Below, one piece after another: positions 17,719 through 25,657 of a stretch of 64,000 nucleotides of DNA (the first letter of the stretch is position 1; every line of letters begins with the position of its first letter). Source of the DNA: Aquiflexum lacus (GTDB taxonomy: Bacteria > Bacteroidota > Bacteroidia > Cytophagales > Cyclobacteriaceae). Location: the NCBI RefSeq assembly GCF_015476655.1, contig NZ_JABFHF010000005.1, forward strand, positions 62,001 to 126,000, given 5' to 3'. Under the pieces are notes generated by a model. The model had not been told where the DNA came from and made no database searches. It saw only the letters and a program-made list of their open reading frames with translations. A program made the position numbers and the translations under genes.

Positions 17719-18723
17719 TTACTCAGTACAGTTTTTGCAGATTTCAATTTGGGAACGGTCATTCAATAACTGTTTTCGAAATGAATTATAGGAAGCATTT
17801 CTCCAAATATCTTTCAATGGGTTATTCTGGATTTCCCCCATTACCTGTTGCCCATCCTTGTCAAAACAACAGGGCAACATCCTACCGTCCCAGGTCAGGA
17901 CAGCACCTTGCCACATCCGCCAACATTTATTTTTAATTTCTTTTTTGAGTTTCCATGTACCGTTTTTAGCGGGGATATACCTGGAATATTCGGGATTTTG
18001 TGGGATCAATTCAGAACCGTTTTCAAAACCATAAATCTGAGCGGTTTTTAATTGGAGCTCATCTACGCCCATGTTTTTTGCCCAAATCTTTAAATCCGGG
18101 ATTTGATGTTCATTTTTGCCTGTCACCAAAAACTGAAGGATGATTCTGGGAAATGGTTTGTTCATTTCCTTTTTCCTTTTCAATATTAAGGAAAGCCCTT
18201 TTTGAACCTTTTCCAAGTTTCCTCCTACCCTGTATTCTTGATACACTTCTTGGTTGATGCCATCCATCGAAACGATCATGTGTTTCAAGCCTGATTCAAT
18301 AATATGATTTACATTTTTTTCGCTGATATAATGGGCATTGGTAGAAGTTGCCGTAAATACTCCCGATTCATCAGAATACCGGATCATGTCAAGAAATTGA
18401 GGATGTAAAAATGGTTCGCCCTGAAAATATAGGTGCATGTAGGTAAGTGACTTTTTTGACTGGTCAATGATCTTTTTAAAAAGTTCATAATCCAACATTC
18501 CCGTAGGTCTTGTAAAGCTTCTCAGTCCACTAGGACACTCAGGACAGCGTAGATTACAACTTGTAGTGGGTTCTATTGATAGGGTTGTTGGATAACCCCA
18601 AATGGCTGGTTTTTTGGAAAGTCGACTGAGTTGGAAAGAGATGAATAGAAGAAAGTAATTTGTGAGTTTGTAGAAACTCATATAATTCAAATATTCTCTA
18701 AAAGTGATCCACTGATTTTTCAC
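17719..18723 (-). CDS. Radical SAM/SPASM domain protein
   Basis: The 334-residue protein has the radical SAM CxxxCxxC cluster motif (C56, C60, C63 in EPTTSCNLRCPECPSG). Its C-terminal SPASM-type region has cysteines in NKCWRMWQG, MLPCCFDKDG and EICKNCTE, sufficient for an auxiliary 4Fe-4S cluster. SPASM proteins modify peptides, or sugars and lipids; the substrate here is unknown. It lies 144 bases upstream of the export-protein gene on the same strand, so it may belong to the polysaccharide locus. No small peptide precursor gene is visible next to it. Confidence 0.88.
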   Translation of the reverse strand: MKNQWITFREYLNYMSFYKLTNYFLLFISFQLSRLSKKPAIWGYPTTLSIEPTTSCNLRCPECPSGLRSFTRPTGMLDYELFKKIIDQSKKSLTYMHLYFQGEPFLHPQFLDMIRYSDESGVFTATSTNAHYISEKNVNHIIESGLKHMIVSMDGINQEVYQEYRVGGNLEKVQKGLSLILKRKKEMNKPFPRIILQFLVTGKNEHQIPDLKIWAKNMGVDELQLKTAQIYGFENGSELIPQNPEYSRYIPAKNGTWKLKKEIKNKCWRMWQGAVLTWDGRMLPCCFDKDGQQVMGEIQNNPLKDIWRNASYNSFRKQLLNDRSQIEICKNCTE

Positions 18724-18768
18724 AGTTTGAAGTAATCAAAAAATCAGGGAATAAAAAAGGTTTTTTTA

Positions 18769-18852
18769 GAACGCTGATAACGCTGATTTTGCAGATAAAC
18801 ACAGATAAAAAAAAAGCAGTGAAAATCATCTGTACCAGCGGTATCAGCGTTC
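18769..18852. repeat. Imperfect palindrome (GAACGCTGAT family)
   Basis: The left arm at 18769-18796 (GAACGCTGATAACGCTGATT...) and right arm at 18828-18852 (...GGTATCAGCGTTC) are inverted repeats around an A-rich loop. The element lies in the spacer between two divergent genes (radical SAM and gldB). It is a REP-like element of a family different from the other palindromes in the window. Confidence 0.8.
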
Positions 18853-18938
18853 CCTTAAATGAGATTGCCCAAAAAATTCAAAACCATCTGTAGGTTTTGT
18901 TGTAGATTTGGCTGCGATCCCAATCAGATAACTTTCTT

Positions 18939-19943
18939 ATGAACCAATCAAAACTGATTTATTGCTGTTTGTTGCTCTTGTTTTATTTCCCTTCATGCAA
19001 GGAAAAAGACCAAGGTTGTGAGTTGGATTCCGAAATTCTGAAAACCAATTTAAATGTTGAGATTGTCAGGTTGGAAAATGAATTCTTTAAAGCGGAATCA
19101 GCCGAAGACTTTTTGTATTTGCTTGAAAAATACCCGGAATTTTCTGATAAGTATCTTTTATCAAGAGAATATGAATCTAAGCTTGAAATGGCTAATGAAC
19201 TTTTTGTATTTCATCAGGACACGATCATGTTGGAGTTGTACCAAGAAGTAATGTCAAATTTCCCTGAACTTGATTCTCTTGAGAAAGAGATTACCAATGC
19301 CTTTAAATATATCCAATACTATTTTCCTGAATTCAAAATACCAAAAGTCTATACCTATGTAAGTGGGTTTGCGACAGATTTGTATTTGGACGATGAAATG
19401 ATAGTCATCGGATTGGATTATTATCTACCATTTGAACATAAGTTCCAACCTCCCGATCTTCCTCAATATATCTCCAATAGGTACCAAAGACCCTATATTG
19501 TTCCCATGATTGTCATGGCCATTTCATCCAAATTCAATAAAACAGACCTGGCCCAAAGTTCACTTTTGGCCGAAATGGTATATTATGGCAAGGCCTATCA
19601 TTTTACCAAAAGTATTCTTCCCTGTACTTCTGACGAATATATCATTGGATATACACCTGAGGAGATTGTGGCTTGTTTTGACAATGAAGAATATATTTGG
19701 TCCTACTTTGTAGAAAACGATCTTTTTTTTGAAACCAATCCTTTTGTCATCAGGAAATACACAGGTGAGGCACCTGCTACAGATGAAATCAGTCCTGATG
19801 CACCAGGAAGAATAGGTAGATGGTTGGGTTGGAATATTGTAGATGATTTTAGATTTAACAACGAACTTGATCTGAAGGAATTGATGAATATATCAGATAC
19901 GGGAATGATTTTCAGGCAGTCAGGATATAAACCTCGTCCTTAA
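18939..19943 (+). CDS. gldB: Gliding motility lipoprotein GldB
   Basis: The 334-residue lipoprotein has a lipobox ending in FPSC22. Its body resembles GldB: the region LENEFFKAESAEDF, FPEFKIPKVYTYVSGFATD, LDYYLPFEHKFQPPDLPQY and GRIGRWLGWNIVDDF. GldB is required for gliding in Flavobacterium johnsoniae and is found widely in Bacteroidota, including non-gliders; its molecular role is not settled. It belongs to a fold related to DUF2268-type peptidases, but I see no HExxH, so it is probably not a protease. The gene is convergent with the next glycosyltransferase, and the 3' ends overlap by 32 bases. Confidence 0.85.
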   Translation: MNQSKLIYCCLLLLFYFPSCKEKDQGCELDSEILKTNLNVEIVRLENEFFKAESAEDFLYLLEKYPEFSDKYLLSREYESKLEMANELFVFHQDTIMLELYQEVMSNFPELDSLEKEITNAFKYIQYYFPEFKIPKVYTYVSGFATDLYLDDEMIVIGLDYYLPFEHKFQPPDLPQYISNRYQRPYIVPMIVMAISSKFNKTDLAQSSLLAEMVYYGKAYHFTKSILPCTSDEYIIGYTPEEIVACFDNEEYIWSYFVENDLFFETNPFVIRKYTGEAPATDEISPDAPGRIGRWLGWNIVDDFRFNNELDLKELMNISDTGMIFRQSGYKPRP

Positions 19944-21135
19944 ACTCTCTGTTGTATTTTTCAGGGTCGATCACCGCCAATAGCCTCAATATGGCAATTT
20001 CTTTTGAAAAGTAGTTTTCTGCCAGTTGTCTTGAATTGGTTTGGTGTTTTTTGAGCAGTTGTGGGTTTTCTGATAGCTGCTGTATCATTTCCAAAACCTC
20101 TGAAGGCTTTTCGGGATTAAAATAATATCCCAATCCATATTGTCGGACCAAGTCATGAACCCAGCCTTTATGGTTGACCAAAATGGCCTTTCCTGCTGCC
20201 AAAGCATCAAAAAATTTGTTTGGACTGTTGGTCTTTAATACCGGCAAATGCGCAAATGAGACAAACGCCATATCAGAAACTGACAACAATTCTTTAACTT
20301 TTTCTTTGTTGCCAAATGGCAAATAGTGAAAATTTGGTAATCGCAGTTTTTTTGACTCCATAAGCAATTCATTGACATGGGTGCCTTTGCCCATGACTAC
20401 AAATTGCAGTTCAAGATTCCTTTCCTTGGCCATTCCGGCCAAAATCAGAATTTCATTGACTGCATTGACTTTTCCGATTGCACCTGCATAGGCAATGGTG
20501 AATTTGTTGGATAGACCAAGTTTTTCAAATACATCATCTTGTTTTTCAATTGGTTTAAAAAATTCCGTATCCGCAAAATTGGGAACCAGATTGATTTTAC
20601 AATCAGGGCATCTTTTTCTGATTGCATTGGCAATTCCAGGGGAAAGGGCCACAATTTTGAATGCATTTCTATAGATTTTTCTTTCGAAGTAGTATAAAAG
20701 TCGCTTTACTAAGGGATTTTTGATGACTCCAACTTGAATCGGTGCGTCCGGCCAAAGATCCCTTACCTCAAAAATATAAGGAACTGCGAACTTCTTTTTT
20801 GCCCAAAGTCCAATCCAGCCTGTGGTCAGTGGGGTAGAGGTAATGTAGAAGTAATCAGGCCTTGGTAGTTTGGTAATGAGGTTTTTTGCCATTCTGACAA
20901 AAGTCAGAAAAGCCCAAATCCTCCTCATGAATCCAAAATGCTGCTGATATCCTACAGGAAGATAATGAACCTTGATTCCTTCAATCAGTTTGAAATCATA
21001 TTCATGCTTCTCATGGGTGGTTACCATTTCCACCTCAATTCCTGCATCTACCAAGCCTTTGGCCAAGTGATAAGAACGTGTGCCCCCCCCTTCAGCAGGT
21101 GTCTTAAAATATTGGTGGATGTAGTGGATTTTCAT
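19912..21135 (-). CDS. Glycosyltransferase family 4, WbuB-like
   Basis: This 407-residue GT-B enzyme begins MKIHYIHQYFKTPAEGGGTR and has the donor-site segment NSPNKFFDALAAGKAILVN. Both are characteristic of the WbuB-type (N-acetylfucosaminyl- or related) transferases. Codons 15-18 include a run of eight G on the coding strand (C at 21083-21090), a possible slippage site. It is physically separate from the main operon but clearly belongs to surface-glycan synthesis. Its last 32 bases overlap gldB from the other strand. Confidence 0.87.
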   Translation of the reverse strand: MKIHYIHQYFKTPAEGGGTRSYHLAKGLVDAGIEVEMVTTHEKHEYDFKLIEGIKVHYLPVGYQQHFGFMRRIWAFLTFVRMAKNLITKLPRPDYFYITSTPLTTGWIGLWAKKKFAVPYIFEVRDLWPDAPIQVGVIKNPLVKRLLYYFERKIYRNAFKIVALSPGIANAIRKRCPDCKINLVPNFADTEFFKPIEKQDDVFEKLGLSNKFTIAYAGAIGKVNAVNEILILAGMAKERNLELQFVVMGKGTHVNELLMESKKLRLPNFHYLPFGNKEKVKELLSVSDMAFVSFAHLPVLKTNSPNKFFDALAAGKAILVNHKGWVHDLVRQYGLGYYFNPEKPSEVLEMIQQLSENPQLLKKHQTNSRQLAENYFSKEIAILRLLAVIDPEKYNREFKDEVYILTA

Positions 21136-21198
21136 TGGTGGAGGGTTTTTGTATGTTTTTCCGTATGCTTACAATTTGTTTACATTCAATTGGTAATG

Positions 21199-21220
21199 GA
21201 CGGAAGACGGGAGACGGAAG
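21199..21220. repeat. GACGGAAGAC purine-rich repeat, single arm
   Basis: The 22-base stretch GGACGGAAGACGGGAGACGG-AG matches the arms of the longer inverted repeat at 23861-24074. It lies in the spacer between the WbuB-like gene and asnB. Confidence 0.7.
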
Positions 21221-21374
21221 TTTGGTAATTTAAATATCTAGCCTTGATAAAACCAATTAAAACTAGTGTATTGTTAACTCTATTATTTAAAAGTTATAGC
21301 AAAAAGATTCAAAGTAACCTTCTTTGCACCTTTGTGTCTCTGCGGGAATTAATCCTTAACATAGCACTAAATTT

Positions 21375-23156
21375 CTATTCATTGTTTTTCAACCAACTAG
21401 CAAGAATGAACAGGTTCCATAATTGGAGGAAATGTCTTTTTTCAGATTTTTCAGGATTGACAGCCAATTTACGCATTTCAGGAGGAAAATCCAGACCCCA
21501 AGTTTTCTCCATTTCTCGAATAGGCTCAAACACCCAGTTTCTGAAATCCTTTTCTTCAAACCACTCCAACAAAGGCAATCCAAAACCAAGCTTTTTCCTT
21601 TTGGCGATTTTGCCCAAGCCTCTTTGTAGAAGTGCAGTTTTGATGAATTTTTTTCCGATCATGTTGTCAAGGTCAGATTGGTCTTGTACCATAGACAGCA
21701 ATTCCAGGTCCAAATAAGGCGACCGACCTTCAATACCATGTGCCATACAGGCATTGTCATGGATCTTCAAAATATCATTGACCAAATAGAAGCTACGGTC
21801 CCATTCCAAAGCATTCTTGATAGGACTTTGATTTTGAGGATACCATTTTTGAAAATTCTCAAGAAACTGATTGGGAATTGGCTGTAAGGCCGCCATTTGG
21901 ATAAATGTCAGATCAGGATCTTCATGGATGCTTTGGAGCACTTTTTTCCATGGATCAGGAAAAAGAAAATTCGGCCCAAAAGCTTTCAGAAATTGATATA
22001 GCTTGGGGTTTTTCAGATAATGAATAAATGCCCTGTGCCTGTTGTATCCTCCAAATAGTTCATCCGCACCAGCACCTGAAATCAAGACCTTTACTTTTTC
22101 CTTAGCCGTTTTAGCCACTATCCAAGTGAGGAACCCCGCACTATCACCTACAGGTTGGTCCATCGATTGGATATATTCCGGCCAGTTGTCCCGCAGGTCT
22201 GATTGACCGACCAGGATTTCATGATGGAAACTAGGATATCTTTTACCCAAGTACTTTGCAAAATAAGGGTCACTATATTTTGACTGATATTTCTTTTCCA
22301 AAGCAACGGTAAAAGTATTCAGCGGCTGCCCTGTTTCCTCATACCAAAGTGAATATAGCAGGCTGCTGTCAGCGCCTCCACTCAACACCATTCCTACAGG
22401 TCTTTCGGCATTGAAGTTTTTGAGAACAGCGTCTTTCAATGTTTCTTCAAAAACAGTTTGAGACAAGTGATTGGTTTTCAGATGGGCTATCTCTAATTTT
22501 TCCTTATTCAAGAGTTTTCCCGATAAGTCAAGCACCATCACATCTCCAGGTAGAACTTGGTGGATCTGCTGATAAAAAGAACTGTCTGGAAATGAGTGTC
22601 TGTAATAAAAATAGGGTAAGAATTGTTGGGAATTGATGGGAAGTTGATGCTCATACCCTGCAAGAATCCCTTTGGTTTCTGAGGAGAAGTACCAGGTTTT
22701 GTCTTTTTGTAAAAAATATAAAGGCTTCTCTCCTGAAATATCCCTACTGATAATGATTTGTTTTTTTTTGAGATCTGCAAAGGCAAAGGCAAACATTCCT
22801 TTCAGGGCGTTGATTCTTTCTGTTCCATAATATTTCAGCCAATTCATCAAGACCTCTGAATCTGAGCTTCCGATAAATTCACATCCAAGGTCGAGTAAAT
22901 CATTTCTTAGATCCTGATAATTGTATAGTGCCCCATTCCAAATCAAAACAGCATCTTGGTCTTTATTCCACAGCGGCTGATTGGAAGCATTGCTAAGATC
23001 CAATATTTTGAGTCGGTTCCCCGAAAAAAATACATTGTCGCTTATTTTGGAAAACCCCGAATGGTCGGGTCCCCGATGCAAGGTAGCGTTCATCATTGCT
23101 TCAATGGCTTTTTGGCCATCCAAATCCGCATTGATCAAAACGTGTATTCCACACAT
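21375..23156 (-). CDS. asnB: Asparagine synthase (glutamine-hydrolysing)
   Basis: The start is set at 23156 because the mature N-terminus must expose the catalytic Cys of MCGIHVL; a longer frame to 23219 overlaps nth and adds 21 unsupported residues. The N-terminal Ntn glutaminase domain (Cys2, RGPDHSG, LIWNGALYNYQDL) is followed by the synthetase domain with the PP-loop GMVLSGGADSSLLYSL and GAGADELFGGYNRH. It makes asparagine from aspartate, ATP and glutamine. In a polysaccharide locus such enzymes may instead amidate a uronic acid, as has been proposed for WbpS-like proteins; this is inference. It starts one base after the nth stop, so the two are likely co-transcribed. Confidence 0.88.
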   Translation of the reverse strand: MCGIHVLINADLDGQKAIEAMMNATLHRGPDHSGFSKISDNVFFSGNRLKILDLSNASNQPLWNKDQDAVLIWNGALYNYQDLRNDLLDLGCEFIGSSDSEVLMNWLKYYGTERINALKGMFAFAFADLKKKQIIISRDISGEKPLYFLQKDKTWYFSSETKGILAGYEHQLPINSQQFLPYFYYRHSFPDSSFYQQIHQVLPGDVMVLDLSGKLLNKEKLEIAHLKTNHLSQTVFEETLKDAVLKNFNAERPVGMVLSGGADSSLLYSLWYEETGQPLNTFTVALEKKYQSKYSDPYFAKYLGKRYPSFHHEILVGQSDLRDNWPEYIQSMDQPVGDSAGFLTWIVAKTAKEKVKVLISGAGADELFGGYNRHRAFIHYLKNPKLYQFLKAFGPNFLFPDPWKKVLQSIHEDPDLTFIQMAALQPIPNQFLENFQKWYPQNQSPIKNALEWDRSFYLVNDILKIHDNACMAHGIEGRSPYLDLELLSMVQDQSDLDNMIGKKFIKTALLQRGLGKIAKRKKLGFGLPLLEWFEEKDFRNWVFEPIREMEKTWGLDFPPEMRKLAVNPEKSEKRHFLQLWNLFILASWLKNNE

Positions 23157-23157
23157 A

Positions 23158-23844
23158 TCACTTTTTTTTCTTTGGGGGTAGTGTCCCTTCGTTAAGGATG
23201 GCTTCCCTGTTTTTTTCAAAGTAACGACAAAAATGAGTCAATGTACATTCACCGCATTTTGGTTTTCGTGCAATGCACACATATCTACCATGTAATATCA
23301 GCCAATGATGTGCGATATGAATATGTTGCTTGGGAATGTGTTTCACCAATTGCTTTTCAACTTCCAAAGGAGTATTGGCATTCTGATTGACCAAGCCTAA
23401 TCTTTTTGAAACCCTGAATACATGGGTATCAACGGCCATATTCGGTTGATTCCAGACCACAGAGGTGATGACGTTTGCCGTCTTCCGACCTACACCCGGG
23501 AGTTTTACTAATTCTTCCACGGTGGAGGGTACCTCGCTGTTAAACTGTTCGACCAACATTTTCCCTAGACCGATCAGGTGTTTGGTTTTATTGTTGGGGT
23601 AGGAGATGCTTTTAATATAAGGAAAAAGCTCATCAAAATCTGTGGCTGCCAGATGGGCGGGTGTGGGAAAGCTTTCAAAAATAGCAGGAGTGGTCATATT
23701 CACCCTTTTGTCGGTACATTGGGCACTCAATACCACTGCGACCAATAACTGAAAAGGCGACTCATACAGCAGTTCCGTTTCAGCAATGGGCATGTTATTG
23801 GAAAAATGATCTATAAAGGCGGTATATCTTTCTTTTTTGAGCAT
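23158..23844 (-). CDS. nth: Endonuclease III
   Basis: This DNA glycosylase/AP lyase of 228 residues acts on oxidised pyrimidines in base excision repair. It contains the helix-hairpin-helix LPGVGRKTANVI with the catalytic Lys. The catalytic Asp is in MAVDTHVFRVSKRLG. A C-terminal 4Fe-4S ligand set C-x6-C-x2-C-x5-C is in CIARKPKCGECTLTHFC. A short lysine tail ends the protein. It precedes asnB by one base. Confidence 0.95.
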   Translation of the reverse strand: MLKKERYTAFIDHFSNNMPIAETELLYESPFQLLVAVVLSAQCTDKRVNMTTPAIFESFPTPAHLAATDFDELFPYIKSISYPNNKTKHLIGLGKMLVEQFNSEVPSTVEELVKLPGVGRKTANVITSVVWNQPNMAVDTHVFRVSKRLGLVNQNANTPLEVEKQLVKHIPKQHIHIAHHWLILHGRYVCIARKPKCGECTLTHFCRYFEKNREAILNEGTLPPKKKK

Positions 23845-23860
23845 TGTTTTTTTTCAAAAG

Positions 23861-24074
23861 GACGGAAGACAGAAGACAGGAGACGGAAGATTTGGGCAAT
23901 TTAACTTTTTAACATTAATTAAGTTGACTAAAACCGACCATTGTAAATTAGCAGAGATGTATAAATCGTAATTTGAATATTGGTAATAATACAACTAATT
24001 AATTTTTAAAATCTAATAGACAGTTTGTCAAAATCTAAATTTTGGGTTTCTTCGGTCTTCGGTCTTCCGTCTTC
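23861..24074. repeat. Long inverted repeat with purine-rich GACGGAAGAC arms
   Basis: The left arm at 23861-23890 (GACGGAAGACAGAAGACAGG...) and right arm at 24050-24074 (CTTCGGTCTTCGGTCTTCC...) are inverted copies bounding about 160 bases of AT-rich spacer without a gene. The arms consist of degenerate GAAGACGG units. The whole lies between nth and the esterase gene. Confidence 0.75.
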
Positions 24075-24184
24075 TAGCCAATTAAATTGAGAACTGATGC
24101 TACATTCACAAAAGCGGATGTTCATATATAACAATAACAAGTAACGCTTACATTCGTTGACATACAAAGAAAATTAATTTTATA

Positions 24185-25060
24185 ATGGATAAGTTTTACA
24201 AATTGAGAATTGCTGCAGGTCTTTTTCTTGGAATTTCACTTTTATTTTGGTCTTGCAGTGAAGATGTCGAGCCAGGGCTAGATGCCAATGTGGCCATAGA
24301 TTTACTGGATATCAAATACAGTCAGGAACGCCCGAATCAATTGATGGATGTCTTTTTACCTGCCAACAGGAATTCCAATACCACAAAAGTATTTGTGTGG
24401 GTGCATGGTGGGGGCTGGGTAGACGGCAATAAATCAGAGTTTAAGACCTTCAAACCTTGGTTGGAAGAAGTACAGGATGGTTATGCCTATGTAGCTATCA
24501 ATTACAGTTTGTTCAACCTTGCCACAGGAAGTAACAAATTTCCAACGCAAGAGGAAGATATCAAAAAAGCCTTATCCTTTATCAAATCACAACTTTCTAC
24601 ATGGAATGTTTCTGACGAGGTGATTTTGGCAGGGGGAAGTGCAGGAGGACATTTGGCTTTGTTGCATGGACACAAAAACAATGAGGATAAATTAGTCAAA
24701 GCAACCGTTGCCTTTTTTCCTCCTACGGACCTGACATCTTTCTATGGGTATAATTTATTCACCAATTTGTTGCTGGAGAATCTATTGGGAGGAAATCCTT
24801 CAAATCGAGAGGAAGCTTATTTCAATGGCAGCCCGCTAAATTTTGTCGATTCGCAGAGTGTGCCGACTGTGCTGTTTCATGGTGATACTGACATAGTGGT
24901 TCCGATCTCCCAAAGCAAAATCCTGGAGGAAGCACTTATTGCAAAGGGAGTTCCTCATTTGGCCGAATACGTCATTGGGCAGGGTCATGGTTTTAACGTT
25001 GAAACAAATAAGGATCTTATTGGTAAGATGCAGGGGTTTTTGAATGGGGTTTTGGAGTGA
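24185..25060 (+). CDS. Alpha/beta hydrolase lipoprotein (carboxylesterase/BD-FAE-like)
   Basis: The 291-residue protein has a lipoprotein signal (LLFWSC24). The fold is an esterase of the HSL/BD-FAE type. It has the oxyanion HGGGW, nucleophile motif AGGSAGGHL (GxSxG), an acidic residue in HGDTDIVVP and the catalytic His in GQGHGF. It is probably anchored in the outer membrane or periplasm and hydrolyses an ester of unknown nature. It is monocistronic, divergent from nth and preceded by a repeat-containing spacer. Confidence 0.85.
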   Translation: MDKFYKLRIAAGLFLGISLLFWSCSEDVEPGLDANVAIDLLDIKYSQERPNQLMDVFLPANRNSNTTKVFVWVHGGGWVDGNKSEFKTFKPWLEEVQDGYAYVAINYSLFNLATGSNKFPTQEEDIKKALSFIKSQLSTWNVSDEVILAGGSAGGHLALLHGHKNNEDKLVKATVAFFPPTDLTSFYGYNLFTNLLLENLLGGNPSNREEAYFNGSPLNFVDSQSVPTVLFHGDTDIVVPISQSKILEEALIAKGVPHLAEYVIGQGHGFNVETNKDLIGKMQGFLNGVLE

Positions 25061-25657
25061 TTCCGGAAATATATTTTTTTGATTGTGAGATTTTGATGTT
25101 TTTATTGATTTATTTTTTGGTCAAGAAGGCTTTCCATTTTCCAACTTATGTTTTAAAAAGAAACTAAGATAGTAACCTTGGCCAATACTAGAATTTTTTG
25201 CGAAACGCTGTTACAGTATATTTATAATTCACACAATTAAGATATTTAAACTTTAACAAAAGTGAATTGTGTTTGATAAAAAGGAGGAACCACAAATTGC
25301 CACCTGCGCCTTTCAAAATACTTCAAAACACCCTATAGAAATGGTATATGCCTTCTCTGATTTTAGGTTTATGGGCACGGCATCATTTATCATTATTTTT
25401 TATGTTTTTATACTAATGGTCAAGGGTTTAGAAATGATAAAAAAAGTATATTTAATATAGTGGATATGTAATTAAATATTATTATTTTTAATAAAGAGCA
25501 TCTACTTGAGGTGGATATTAAAAGAAATTATGGGATATATGCCATTTATGACATATATAAATTGTCAGCACGAAAAGAAAGAAACAAATCATTGAAGGTC
25601 AAATAAGAATTTCAACGACAAACGAATTCATTAATACCCTCTAAATTCAAATATCTG
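25061..25657. other. AT-rich spacer without supported gene
   Basis: About 600 bases of very AT-rich DNA lie between the esterase and the CotH-domain gene. A frame of 63 codons with a GTG start (25269-25460) is present but has no family resemblance or convincing start signals. I see no terminator-quality hairpin. Confidence 0.5.

Noticed and set aside
23157-23219. N-terminal extension of asnB
   Set aside because: The glutaminase Cys must be residue 2 after processing, and the extension overlaps nth.
25269-25460. 63-codon GTG frame after the esterase gene
   Set aside because: It has low-complexity AT-rich codons, no family resemblance and no good start signal, so it is not listed as a gene.
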